Below, piece by piece: positions 51,439 through 60,423 of a DNA stretch of 64,000 bases. The stretch spans positions 180,709 through 244,708 of the forward strand of contig NZ_JYLB01000010.1 in the NCBI RefSeq assembly GCF_001042905.1. Reading direction: 5' to 3'. Under the pieces are notes generated by a model that saw only the letters and a list, made by a program, of their open reading frames with translations, was not told where the DNA came from and did not search any database. Made by a program: the position numbers and the translations under genes. Source of the stretch: Pseudomonas lini. GTDB lineage: Bacteria; Pseudomonadota; Gammaproteobacteria; Pseudomonadales; Pseudomonadaceae. Within the stretch, counting starts at the first letter, position 1, and each line of letters begins with the position of its first letter.

Positions 51439-53181
51439 TCAGGACGCGGGCGCGTAAACCTGCTTGCCAGCGAAGAAAGTCTTCAGGACCTTGGTGTCGA
51501 ACAGTTCGTCGTCGCTGACCTTGAACACATCGCGATCGAGGATGATCAGATCGGCCTGTTTGCCGGGCGCCAGCGAACCGATCTGTTGCTCCAGCCGCAG
51601 GACTTTGGCGGCATTGAGGGTGTAGGCGTAGAACATGGTCTGGCGATCAATGCTTTCATTGGCATTCAACACACCCAGCGGCCCTTTGCGAGTGCTGGCC
51701 TGAGCGATGGCATTCCACGGATTGGGGCTGGACACCGGCCAGTCACTACCACCGGCGATGAGCGCACCGGCGTTATGCAGGGACCTGGCGGGATACTGAT
51801 AACCGTAAGCGAACGCGCTGATATACGGTTTGACCAACTCCACCGTGTAAGACTCGCCGGTAGCCCACAACAGTTGCATGGAAGCGATCACGCCAAGCTG
51901 CTTGAAGCGCGGGAATTCCTTTGGATTGACCAGTTGCAAGTGAGTGATGCTGTGGGCCATCGGTGTCGGGTTGAGCTTGCGTGCGTGTTCAATGCCATTG
52001 AGTGACTCACGTACGGCGCGGTCGCCGACCGCATGCATGTGCACAATCCAGTCACGCTTCTCCGCCGCCACTACCAACTCACCAAAGTGTGCCGGGTCGA
52101 TCAGCAACTGACCGTTTTTGTGACTGTTGGTGAACGGAACAATCACCGCTGCCGTCTGCCCTGGAAACTCCAGAACGCCGTCAGCGAAGACCTTGATGCC
52201 AGGGAAGCTCAGGTTGGGCACGCCCTCGAATTTCTTCATCACCTTGGCCAGCATTTCCAGATCGGCCGGCCGGCTTTTTGGGTTGGCCAGCAGCAGCGCC
52301 GCGACGTGGGCATTGAGCTCGCCCTTCTCGGCCAGTTCGCGGTAAAGCGGTAGAACACCGTAACTCTTTTCGGTGGCCTGGAAATCGAACAGCGAATCAC
52401 CACTTCCGGCATTCGCTGCCGCGTCCATCCAGGCGGTAACGCCATATTGATGATTGACCTTCACCGCCTCGCGGGCGGCCTTCAGCATGACCTCGTTGCC
52501 GGGCGCGGGGATCTGACTGCGCACCTTGTCCCAGCGCGACTCGGCGAACAAACCATTGGGAGTGAAGTCCGCTGCGTGCCCCACGAAGCTGCGGTCCTGT
52601 TCCGACAGACCTTTTACCAATGCCGCGTCGATCTTCAGACGCTTGAGCATCGCGTTGTTGGCCCAGCCGGTATGCCCGTCAATCCCGCTGAGAACCACCG
52701 GTTGGTCCGCCCAGCGGCCCTGATTGAAGCGCTGACCGAGCTCGCGGCTTTTCTCCCAATAGGCCGAACTCACCCCGGCAATACTGATCACGTCACCGGC
52801 CCGTGCTCGCCCCGCCTCATCTTGTTCGATCACCCATTGCTCGAGTTCCGGCAACGGCTTTACTTCATCCAGCAGGTTGGCCCCCTGGCTGTTGAAGGCC
52901 GCAACGACCGGGTGGCTATGGGTATCAATCATTCCAGGCATCAGTACTTTGCCCGCCAGATCGATTCGTTGCGTCTGGGCATCGGCCAGGGCGTTGATCT
53001 CGGCATCGCTGCCCACTTTAAGAATCTTGCCGTCTTGCACCGCCACGGCCTGAACCAGCGCTTGACCGGGTTCGGCGGTAAAAACCTTGCCGTTGAACAG
53101 CACAAGATCAGCGGCGGCCATGGCCTGCACCGAGGAAAGGGCCAGGGCTGCGGCCAACAGGTTGGGAATGAATAGTTGCAT
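51439..53181 (-). CDS. Exported amidohydrolase 3 family protein (first of tandem pair)
   Basis: A 580-residue YtcJ-like amidohydrolase. Signal peptide (residues about 1-23), then MPGMIDTHSHPV with the metal-binding HxH (His88, His90), VHMHAVGDRAVRESLNGIEH, and GGSDWPVSSPNPW with the catalytic Asp. Such enzymes hydrolyse cyclic amides or N-acyl groups. It is paralogous to the gene directly upstream (18 bp gap) but has a normal signal peptide and not a lipobox. Confidence 0.9.
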   Translation of the reverse strand: MQLFIPNLLAAALALSSVQAMAAADLVLFNGKVFTAEPGQALVQAVAVQDGKILKVGSDAEINALADAQTQRIDLAGKVLMPGMIDTHSHPVVAAFNSQGANLLDEVKPLPELEQWVIEQDEAGRARAGDVISIAGVSSAYWEKSRELGQRFNQGRWADQPVVLSGIDGHTGWANNAMLKRLKIDAALVKGLSEQDRSFVGHAADFTPNGLFAESRWDKVRSQIPAPGNEVMLKAAREAVKVNHQYGVTAWMDAAANAGSGDSLFDFQATEKSYGVLPLYRELAEKGELNAHVAALLLANPKSRPADLEMLAKVMKKFEGVPNLSFPGIKVFADGVLEFPGQTAAVIVPFTNSHKNGQLLIDPAHFGELVVAAEKRDWIVHMHAVGDRAVRESLNGIEHARKLNPTPMAHSITHLQLVNPKEFPRFKQLGVIASMQLLWATGESYTVELVKPYISAFAYGYQYPARSLHNAGALIAGGSDWPVSSPNPWNAIAQASTRKGPLGVLNANESIDRQTMFYAYTLNAAKVLRLEQQIGSLAPGKQADLIILDRDVFKVSDDELFDTKVLKTFFAGKQVYAPAS

Positions 53182-53199
53182 CGGAACACTCTCTTGTTT

Positions 53200-55068
53200 T
53201 TATTGGGCGATTCGGGATGTGGAAGCTTGTGACAACGCCTTCGGGTCAAGTCCAAGGAACGGCGCCTTGGCCCACACGACCTTGCCGCCGACCACCGTCA
53301 GCAGTACCTCGTTTCGGCCCAGCTCATCCTCTGGCACCTGCATGAAGTTCTTGTCCAACACGATCAAGTCGGCGAACTTGCCCACGTCGACCGAACCGAC
53401 GACAGCCTCCAGTTTCAGTTGCTCGGCGGCGTTCATGGTGATGGTGCGCAGCACGTCAGTGCGCGACAGCGCCGGGTCGGCATTCAACCTGCCCGCATAC
53501 TTGGGGCCATAGCTGTGCGGGTTCAGCGGATCGCCTGAGCGGGTGACACCGATTTTCAGCGCCAGGAATTCGTCGAGCGGGTCGACGGGCCAATCGCTGC
53601 CATAAGCAACCCGACCGCCAGCGCGGCTGATGCTGCCCGATGGTTCCATGCGGGCAAAACGCGCAGGTCCAAGATGATCGCTGGTGCCGTCAACCGTGGA
53701 AGGCGCCTGCTGGGCCCATTGGAACGACATGTTGGCGGTCACGTCGAGCGCCTTGAAACGTGAATAGTCGGCGGGGTCCACCGATTCAGCGTGAGTAATG
53801 GCCGGACGAAAACCGTTGCCCGGCAGTTGCTGGCGCACGTATTCGATACCGTTCAACGAGTCACGCACCGCTCGGTCCCCGGTGGCGTGAAGATGCGGAT
53901 CGAGACCGGCCTGCACCGCTTGCAACAGCAGCGGATTGAGTACTTGCGGCGGGAAATACAGCTCACCGGTATTCTTGCCAGGCGTCCACTTGGGCGCGAC
54001 ATCGGTGCCGGCATTGCGCAGGTACGGCGCCAACATTGCCCCGGTATCCGCTGGAGCGTTGATGATGCCGTCCATGAACAATTTGACGTGGCGCATGCTC
54101 ACGCCCGGCGCGACTTTGGCTTCTCCCTGGTCGTAGGTGTTGGCCAGTGCCTTGGCCTCGGCAATGGATTTCGCCGGGTCTGCAGCAGCCGCGGCAGGGT
54201 CGAGTTTGATTGCCAGCAAGGCTCGTGCGGTCAACTCCCCCGACTGCTGCAGGGTAGTAAATGCTTTGCCATTTTCAGGCCCCGACAAGGCGTCGAAAAA
54301 ACTGGTGATGCCTTGCTGGCGCATGGCATCAAGCGCCGCGCGAGTCTGGTTGAGTTTTTCTGCGTCGCTGGCCGGCGGCACCACGGCGGCCATGGCATCG
54401 GCGGCACCGTCTTCGCAGATACCGGTCGGGTTGCCGGCACTATCGCGCACGTACTTGCCATCACCCGGATTGGCCGTGTGCTTGTTGATACCTGCCACGG
54501 CCAGGCCACGGGAGTTTGTCAGCACGGTATGGAAGTCGGTGGAACGGACCTGAATCGGGCGATGGGTCTTGAGTGCATCCAGCGTCGACTTGTCGGGATC
54601 GCCGTCGAGCCCGGTCATGCCCATGCGGTCCCAACTGCCCACTTCAAGCCAGACATCCGGGCCCTTGCCCTTGTCGGCATCCAGACATGCCTGAATGGTT
54701 TCCTGGAAAACCTTGCGGGTCATCGTCTGGTATTTCAGGTCGCACAACGTCATGGCGCGACCGCCATCCCCCGGATGCATGTGTGCATCGACAAAGCCGG
54801 GCATCAACATGCGTCCCGCCAAATCGATCAGCTGTGTCTGCGTGCCGATGTACGAAGCAGCGCCTTCATCGCTGCCGACATAGACGATTTTCCCGCCCGT
54901 GACGGCGATCGCCTGCTGCACGGAGTTCTTGCCATCGACGGTATAGACATAGCCGTTGCGCATCACCATGTCAGCCGGTGTCGAACCCTGTGTTTGACAC
55001 CCCACCAGCGCCATGCAGGAAAATGCCGTTGTCGACGCAACGGCGATAAACAGCCTGGAAAATTTCAA
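53200..55068 (-). CDS. Lipoprotein amidohydrolase 3 family protein (second of tandem pair)
   Basis: A 622-residue paralogue of the next gene. It has a lipobox in SCMALVGC (Cys24), so it should be anchored to a membrane. Metal site MPGFVDAHMHPGDGG, then PHLHATGDRAVRDSLNGIEY, then AYGSDWPVDPLDEF. The start is taken as TTG 55068 with GAGGTGAGG just upstream and the signal sequence following at once; the frame extends to 55122 without an ATG of use. It is likely the first gene of an operon with the second amidohydrolase. Confidence 0.88.
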   Translation of the reverse strand: MKFSRLFIAVASTTAFSCMALVGCQTQGSTPADMVMRNGYVYTVDGKNSVQQAIAVTGGKIVYVGSDEGAASYIGTQTQLIDLAGRMLMPGFVDAHMHPGDGGRAMTLCDLKYQTMTRKVFQETIQACLDADKGKGPDVWLEVGSWDRMGMTGLDGDPDKSTLDALKTHRPIQVRSTDFHTVLTNSRGLAVAGINKHTANPGDGKYVRDSAGNPTGICEDGAADAMAAVVPPASDAEKLNQTRAALDAMRQQGITSFFDALSGPENGKAFTTLQQSGELTARALLAIKLDPAAAAADPAKSIAEAKALANTYDQGEAKVAPGVSMRHVKLFMDGIINAPADTGAMLAPYLRNAGTDVAPKWTPGKNTGELYFPPQVLNPLLLQAVQAGLDPHLHATGDRAVRDSLNGIEYVRQQLPGNGFRPAITHAESVDPADYSRFKALDVTANMSFQWAQQAPSTVDGTSDHLGPARFARMEPSGSISRAGGRVAYGSDWPVDPLDEFLALKIGVTRSGDPLNPHSYGPKYAGRLNADPALSRTDVLRTITMNAAEQLKLEAVVGSVDVGKFADLIVLDKNFMQVPEDELGRNEVLLTVVGGKVVWAKAPFLGLDPKALSQASTSRIAQ

Positions 55069-55500
55069 CTGCCTCACCTCTATTTTTATAGTTTTGGAAG
55101 TGGCCCGAACAGACGGCCGCAAGCCTCTGATATGCAGGGCCTACCCTATAGGGCGCGGGCGTCGGATGGACCTCCACAAATGAGGAGGGGTGAGGTAATT
55201 AAATGACAGGGGTCCGATCGGGTGTAGCGGCGGAACCTGTGGGAGCGGGCTTGCTCGCGAAGGCGGCGACACAGTCAACATTGATTGAAGAGGCTTGTTT
55301 AAAAGACCCCAAAGTTACGTCCTGAAAGCTACAAAACCTTGCGCCATTGCCTACGGCTGCACCAGAATCCGCCGGCTTGTGCGCTTTGGATCCACTCGGT
55401 AACTTGATTCGCATCACTGATTCCCAGTGATCGGGTTTAGCAGCCCGTCGTGACGAAGCGCATTTGCATCCAGACAGTCAGGCCATTTCATGCCTGCACT
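55069..55500. other. Intergenic region between divergent operons
   Basis: No gene. It holds a single REP half (55239-55262) and, from about 55420, the conserved upstream part of the structured leader (CGTCGTGACGAAGCGCATTT). The amidohydrolase operon promoter is expected near 55080-55200. Confidence 0.5.
55239..55262 (+). repeat. Single REP half-site
   Basis: GTGGGAGCGGGCTTGCTCGCG followed by GGCGGCGACACAGTCAACAT; the inverse partner is absent, so this is a solitary REP or broken REPIN. Confidence 0.8.
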
Positions 55501-55593
55501 TTATGGTAGCTGTGCGCAGGGCGCCTTCGGGCGCGCCGGATTCGTCTCTACCGGTCTGCTAACCTGCACACAGCTGCCACCTTCGTTTAGCAG
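55501..55593 (+). ncRNA. Structured leader RNA, copy B (pseudoknot predicted)
   Basis: Counterpart of 14541-14634. The same order of elements: helix AGCTGTGCGCAGG / CCTGCACACAGCT, hairpin GCGCC-TTCG-GGCGC, CCGG/CCGG stem, and the pseudoknot pair CTGCTAA (55556-55562) with TTAGCAG (55587-55593). Compared with copy A, both hairpin and pseudoknot strands changed on both sides, which supports real base pairing. Confidence 0.75.
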
Positions 55594-55631
55594 CGATTCG
55601 GTGATGGCTCCATATTGTTGGAGACGTAAAT

Positions 55632-55988
55632 ATGTTCAAGGTAACACCGAACCCACCGGCCACCGATCCAGTGTCCCCGTACGAACCCGATTCAAAAAAA
55701 CTCAACGAGGCCGCCGAACGCGCCCTCAACTTCCACTTCCCATCGAATGCCGACATCAAAGCCACCGCACGTAGACCCAGCACTTTGCTTTGCGTGAACC
55801 CAGAAGCCACAGCCGAAACCCTGGCGGTTTTTTTGGTTGAGACGCTGGCCTCGGTCGATGTGATGGTCCACCAGTTGGTGGATCATCTGGAGGGTGAGTC
55901 GCGCTATGCCCTGCTGGGCATTTCAAACAGCATCATGGTGGCGGAGATCACCGCGAACCGGGTGCTGGATAAAATCGATACACCTTAG
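55632..55988 (+). CDS. DUF6124 small protein
   Basis: A 118-residue Pseudomonas protein of the DUF6124 type: N-terminal TPNPPATDPVSPYEPDSKKL, then NEAAERALNFHF and a C-terminal helical part (ETLASVDVMVHQLVDHLEGE, AEITANRVLDKI). Follows the structured leader by about 38 bases; TTGGAGACG lies before the ATG. Function unknown. Confidence 0.85.
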   Translation: MFKVTPNPPATDPVSPYEPDSKKLNEAAERALNFHFPSNADIKATARRPSTLLCVNPEATAETLAVFLVETLASVDVMVHQLVDHLEGESRYALLGISNSIMVAEITANRVLDKIDTP

Positions 55989-56010
55989 AAATGTGAGCTC
56001 CATTCCCTTT

Positions 56011-56090
56011 GTAGGAGCGAGGCTTGCCCGCGAAGGCGTCAGGTCTGGCACACCGCGTTATCGTTCTTCGCGGGCAAGCCTCGCTCCTAC
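56011..56090. repeat. REPIN ('GTAGGAGCGAGGCTTGCCCGCGAA' class)
   Basis: GTAGGAGCGAGGCTTGCCCG at 56011 and its inverse ending CTCGCTCCTAC at 56090. Confidence 0.9.
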
Positions 56091-56113
56091 AGGGGGACGC
56101 GTTGTAGGCGGAT

Positions 56114-57181
56114 TTAATCGCGGCGCGTCGCCTCCGCGAGCGAGGTCGCTGAACGCAGCACAGAACCCAGTTCCACCTTGCTCTTCACGCCCAGTTGCAG
56201 GTAGCAGTTGCGCAGATAGGTGCGCACTGTCGCAGGGCTCAATTCAAGGATTTTGGCAATTTCCTTGTAGGAATGGCCGGCGGCAAACAGCATGGCTGCC
56301 GTTCGCTCGCGTGGCGCAAGCATCGCCCCGCGCGACTGGGCTTCGAGCGACAGGATGACGTGTTCGGCGTTAGGGCTCAGTGTCAGGGCGCAGCGGCCCA
56401 GGCGCATGACGCAGGGTGCCTTTTGCAGTTGCGCGATCACCTGCGAGGGAAGCATTGAACCGTTCCAGCCGGGTAGCTCACGTTCGATGGCTGCACACAG
56501 CGTTGCCCCCACGTACAGCAAACTGCCGTCCATGCGCGCGACACCAAAGTCCGACGCCCCGTTGCCCGTGTCGAAGCGGATCATGTCCTGCACCTGGAAT
56601 CGCCACAGCTGCAACAGGTGGTCGCAGAAGGCCGAAAACAGATCGGCCTCGCTTTCGTTGAAAGCCGAGGCATCAATGCCTCGATAGAGACAGACGAAGA
56701 ACATCATGCCGCTTTCGGGTAACTCGAAGGTGATGCACATCAGGTAGTAGAGGTCGTAGCGCCGAGCGAATACATTCACGTCTTCATTGGGGTCGTTGAA
56801 GCCGCTGTCGCGCACGACCTCGCCGGGTCGACTTATGGTGTCATGGGAGAATTTGTCGTTACGCGCACACGTGTGCCACTCGGCGGCAAACGACTCGGGC
56901 AGATTGATTCGCCCGTGCATCCAGTTTCTGGGCGAAACATCGACGCCTGACGCGGACATCTCGCCCCACCAGGCCGAAGCGAAGGGCACCAGTTGGCTGA
57001 AGGCCTGCAGGCCGTCGGTGATGAACCGGGATGCACCGCGATCTCGGGCAAGACGCCCCAGGTGCAATACACAGAGATTGAATGCCTGCAATGTTGCCAT
57101 CGACGCCTTGGCGCCGACCTCATCACCCTCCTCCATCGTTCTGATCCCGTTCGCTACATGGCGTATTGTTTTTTTGACCAT
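56114..57181 (-). CDS. LuxR-type transcriptional regulator
   Basis: A 355-residue protein with an N-terminal sensor part of about 270 residues and a C-terminal LuxR HTH (LAPRERTAAMLFAAGHSYKE IAKILELSPATVRTYLRNC). The sensor part has no recognised receiver or autoinducer domain. The start is uncertain (ATG 57181 or 57136). It is next to an isochorismatase and a gamma-glutamyltransferase on the same strand, whose genes may be its targets, or the amidohydrolases. Confidence 0.82.
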   Translation of the reverse strand: MVKKTIRHVANGIRTMEEGDEVGAKASMATLQAFNLCVLHLGRLARDRGASRFITDGLQAFSQLVPFASAWWGEMSASGVDVSPRNWMHGRINLPESFAAEWHTCARNDKFSHDTISRPGEVVRDSGFNDPNEDVNVFARRYDLYYLMCITFELPESGMMFFVCLYRGIDASAFNESEADLFSAFCDHLLQLWRFQVQDMIRFDTGNGASDFGVARMDGSLLYVGATLCAAIERELPGWNGSMLPSQVIAQLQKAPCVMRLGRCALTLSPNAEHVILSLEAQSRGAMLAPRERTAAMLFAAGHSYKEIAKILELSPATVRTYLRNCYLQLGVKSKVELGSVLRSATSLAEATRRD

Positions 57182-57250
57182 GCCATAGGCGTAGCGATTG
57201 CGTCCAGCACCAGGCGAGCAAACTCACTCGCCACGGGGCTGACGGTATTT

Positions 57251-57784
57251 TCAGACTTTGATTTCACTGGCAGGCATAACGTCGATCCGCGCCACGGAGC
57301 CGGTCAGATGCGCCAGATCCTTGTTGTGTTCGGCGATGATGTCTTCGGCGCTCATCGTGCCGTTGTCGATGGTGGAATGGGCGTCGGCCACCAGCACGAC
57401 GTCGTAGCCCAATTGATGCGCCTGGCGAACGGTGGCGTTGACGCAGTAGTCGGTTTGCAGACCGCAGATGATCAGGCGGTCGGCGTCCAGTTCTTGCAGC
57501 TGTTCATGCAAGTGGGTCTGGTAGAACGAATCCGGGGTGGTTTTGCGCACGCGCAGGTCTTGGGGGGAGGTCTTCAGACCGTCGGCCAGTTGCCAGCCTT
57601 CGCTGCCGTATTGCAGCAGGTCGCCCTCTTCTTCGTGTTGGATCAGGATGACCGGAATGTCGGCGGCTCGGGCTCTGGTGCTGAGATCGTTGATGGTGTC
57701 GATGACGCGCTTGATGTCGAAGCATTCATACTCGCCGGTGCACAGCGCGCGTTGGACATCAATGATCAGGAGTGCGGTGCTCAT
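57251..57784 (-). CDS. Isochorismatase-like cysteine hydrolase
   Basis: A 177-residue protein of the isochorismatase-like superfamily. ALLIIDVQRAL carries Asp9, RVRKTTPDSF the Lys, and ICGLQTDYCVNATVRQA the catalytic Cys (about 113). The family hydrolyses isochorismate, nicotinamide or N-carbamoyl compounds; the substrate here is not evident. ATG at 57784 has GGAAACC with weak SD (AAGGAAACC) before it. Confidence 0.88.
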   Translation of the reverse strand: MSTALLIIDVQRALCTGEYECFDIKRVIDTINDLSTRARAADIPVILIQHEEEGDLLQYGSEGWQLADGLKTSPQDLRVRKTTPDSFYQTHLHEQLQELDADRLIICGLQTDYCVNATVRQAHQLGYDVVLVADAHSTIDNGTMSAEDIIAEHNKDLAHLTGSVARIDVMPASEIKV

Positions 57785-57873
57785 GGTTTCCTTCCTTAGA
57801 TAGGTCGGTAAAACGATGGATTACAACTCCCTTTCTGGTCTGTAGCAGCTGTCGAGGCTGCGTTCGAGCCCCT

Positions 57874-57958
57874 GTAGGAGCTGGCGCAGCCTGCGATCTT
57901 TTGATCTTGCTTTCGCTGACATCAAAGGCAAAAGATCGCAGCCTTCGGCAGCTCCTAC
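57874..57958. repeat. REPIN ('GTAGGAGCTGGCGCAGCCTGCGATCTT' class)
   Basis: GTAGGAGCTGGCGCAGCCTG at 57874 and inverse AAAGATCGCAGCC...GCTCCTAC to 57958. A half of this class (AAAGATCGCAGCCTGCGG) is also at the right end of the window at 63862. Confidence 0.9.
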
Positions 57959-58006
57959 GGGGATCAGGGCCACCCGGGGAGTTCAGGTGGCCGGTGATCG
58001 CCTGTT

Positions 58007-59734
58007 TTAGTAACCGAGTGACAACCCGGTATTACGCCGTGGATCGTTCGCTCCATAGAAGCGGTTTTTGCCCACTGGCTTGCCTTCCAGCGAAGGCGCA
58101 CCTACCAGAATAGCTGCGATATGGTTCGGGTCCTGCGGCCCGGCAAATTTATGCCCCCAGCTTTCGAGCATCTTCTTGGTGTCCGGGCTGGTGGCGAAGT
58201 TCTCCAGGTTGGTTTCTTCCGGCAGCCATTGCTGGTGGAAACGCGGCGCATCCACCGCTTCCTGGATGTTCATGCCGTAGTCGATCACGTTGAGGATGGT
58301 CAGCAGGGTCGCGGTGATGATGCGGCTGCCACCGGGGGTGCCGACAACCATGACGACTTTACCGTCCTTGGTGACGATGGTCGGGCTCATGGACGACAGC
58401 GGTGCCTTGCCGGGGGCGATGGCGTTGGCTTCGCCCTGCACCAGGCCGTACATGTTCGGCACGCCGATTTTCGAGGTGAAGTCGTCCATTTCATCGTTGA
58501 GGATGACCCCGGTTTTACTCGCCATGACGCCGGCACCGAACCAGTCGTTAAGGGTGTAGGTCACCGACACCGCGTTGCCCCATTTGTCGACGATCGAGTA
58601 ATGGGTGGTATTGCTGCCTTCGTGCGGCGCTACGCCGGGTTTGATCTCGCGGGACACGCCGGCCTTCTGCGGGTCGATGACTTCGCGGATTTTGGTCGCG
58701 TAGTTTTTATCCAGCAAATGGGCGATCGGATTTTTCACGAAGTCCGGGTCGCCGAGGTAGCTGTTGCGGTCCACATACGCGTGGCGCATCGCTTCGATCT
58801 GATAGTGCATCGCCTGCGCCGAGCGGAAGCCCAGCTCTTTCATCGGGTAGCCGTCGAGGATGTTCATGATCTCGCAGATCACCACGCCACCGGAGCTTGG
58901 CGGTGGCGCCGAGACCACGTGATAGCCACGGTAATCGCACTCGATCGGCGCCAGTTCGCGGGTCTGGTATTTGTCGAGGTCGGCCTGGGTGATGATGCCC
59001 TTGTTGGCCTGACTGGAGGTGACGATGGCGTCGGCCACCCAGCCTTTATAGAAACCGTCGGCGCCCTTTTCGGAAATTTCCCGCAGGGTTTTGCTCAAGT
59101 CTTTTTGTACGAGTTTCTGGCCGACCTGCATCGGCTCGCCATTGCTCAGGAAGATCGAGCCTGAGTCGCGCATGTCTTTCTTGAAGACGTCCGTGGCGTA
59201 TTCCAGCAAGTCGACATCGCCCTGCTCCAGCACAAAACCGTCTTCGGCAAGCTTGATCGCCGGGGCGATCACTTCCTTGCGGGGTTTGGTACCGTATTTC
59301 TTCAGGGCCAGTTCCATGCCCGAAACGGTGCCCGGCACACCAACGGCAAGATGGCCGCGGGTACTCAGGTCCGGGACGACGTTGCCTGCTTTATCGAGGT
59401 ACATGTCGGGGGTCGCGGCCAGCGGGGCTTTTTCACGGAAGTCGAGGAAGGTCTTGCGCCCGTCCGCCAATTGAATCGTCATGAAACCGCCGCCGCCCAG
59501 GTTGCCCGCCGCGGGGTACACCACCGCCAGCGCATAACCTACCGCAACGGCGGCATCGACGGCGTTGCCGCCATTCTTGAGCACATCGACGCCGACGTGG
59601 CTGGCCAGATGCTGGGCGGTGACAACCATGCCGTTTTCGGCTGCGACCGGGGCGACGGAGGCCGCGTGGGCCGTCAGGCAACTCAGCGCCAATGTGGTTG
59701 CCACGAGCGATTTGGTAAAAGGTTCGAACTTCAT
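58007..59734 (-). CDS. ggt: Gamma-glutamyltransferase (GgT), periplasmic precursor
   Basis: A 575-residue precursor with a signal peptide (LVATTLALSCLTAHA). Strong GGT features: GNAVDAAVAVGYALAVVYPA, GGGGFMTIQLADG, then ALAPGRG-like loop, and the self-cleavage site EGSNTTHYSIVDKWGNAVSV, where the Thr of TTHYS becomes the N-terminus of the small subunit and the catalytic nucleophile. It transfers or hydrolyses the gamma-glutamyl group of glutathione in the periplasm. It lies 222 bp after an isochorismatase on the same strand with a REPIN between. Confidence 0.93.
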   Translation of the reverse strand: MKFEPFTKSLVATTLALSCLTAHAASVAPVAAENGMVVTAQHLASHVGVDVLKNGGNAVDAAVAVGYALAVVYPAAGNLGGGGFMTIQLADGRKTFLDFREKAPLAATPDMYLDKAGNVVPDLSTRGHLAVGVPGTVSGMELALKKYGTKPRKEVIAPAIKLAEDGFVLEQGDVDLLEYATDVFKKDMRDSGSIFLSNGEPMQVGQKLVQKDLSKTLREISEKGADGFYKGWVADAIVTSSQANKGIITQADLDKYQTRELAPIECDYRGYHVVSAPPPSSGGVVICEIMNILDGYPMKELGFRSAQAMHYQIEAMRHAYVDRNSYLGDPDFVKNPIAHLLDKNYATKIREVIDPQKAGVSREIKPGVAPHEGSNTTHYSIVDKWGNAVSVTYTLNDWFGAGVMASKTGVILNDEMDDFTSKIGVPNMYGLVQGEANAIAPGKAPLSSMSPTIVTKDGKVVMVVGTPGGSRIITATLLTILNVIDYGMNIQEAVDAPRFHQQWLPEETNLENFATSPDTKKMLESWGHKFAGPQDPNHIAAILVGAPSLEGKPVGKNRFYGANDPRRNTGLSLGY

Positions 59735-59886
59735 GAGTCGGTCTCTTTTTGTTTTTAGATTCTGTTCAAAGACAGAGGGAACGTTTCAAGAGCAGTAGGC
59801 AAGTATGGCTGGGATTGCGTATTGCGCCTCCCCGACGAGGCAGTATGCTGGGGCCCCTGTTCAGCACTTTTACGGAGTCCGCCGGC

Positions 59887-60405
59887 ATGTCCTACACCTT
59901 CACCACCCTGGCGTCTCCGGTCGGCGAATTGAAACTGGTGGCGAAAGGCACGCGACTGGCGGCCATCCTCTGGGAAAACGACAAACCTGGCCGGGTAAAA
60001 CTGGGACCGATGACGGAAGCGGCGGACAACCCGATCCTGGTGCACACCACGCGGCAGTTGCAGGAATACTTCGCCGGCACGCGTAACCGTTTCGAGCTGG
60101 AACTGGATTTTGCCGGGACGGAATTTCAGCAAAAGGTGTGGCAGGCGTTACTGACCATTCCGTTTGGCGAAACGCGCAGCTACAGCGAGATTGCCCGGCA
60201 GATCGGCAATCCCAGTGCGGTTCGGGCGGTGGGCGCGGCTAATGGCAAGAATCCGATTTCGATTGTCGCGCCGTGTCATCGGGTGATCGGTGCGTCGGGA
60301 AAACTGACGGGGTTTGCCGGTGGGCTTGAGGCTAAGGAACGGCTACTGACACTGGAAGGGTACGAGGGCCACGGGGCTGGCAGGATGGATGATTTGTTTA
60401 TCTGA
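59887..60405 (+). CDS. ogt: Methylated-DNA-protein cysteine methyltransferase (Ogt-like)
   Basis: A 172-residue O6-alkylguanine DNA alkyltransferase. The C-terminal active site is IVAPCHRVIGASG with the acceptor Cys, preceded by FQQKVWQALLTIPFGETRSY and the HTH region (AIARQIGNPSAVRAVGAANG). It has no Ada N-terminal domain. ATG at 59887 preferred over earlier start codons in a frame without domain content. Divergent from ggt. Confidence 0.92.
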   Translation: MSYTFTTLASPVGELKLVAKGTRLAAILWENDKPGRVKLGPMTEAADNPILVHTTRQLQEYFAGTRNRFELELDFAGTEFQQKVWQALLTIPFGETRSYSEIARQIGNPSAVRAVGAANGKNPISIVAPCHRVIGASGKLTGFAGGLEAKERLLTLEGYEGHGAGRMDDLFI

Positions 60406-60423
60406 CGGACTCACACAAACTGC

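Noticed and set aside
53200..55068. Start of the lipoprotein amidohydrolase at 55122
   Set aside because: The extra N-terminal residues precede the signal sequence and would displace the lipobox; the TTG at 55068 has a GAGGTGAGG site immediately upstream.
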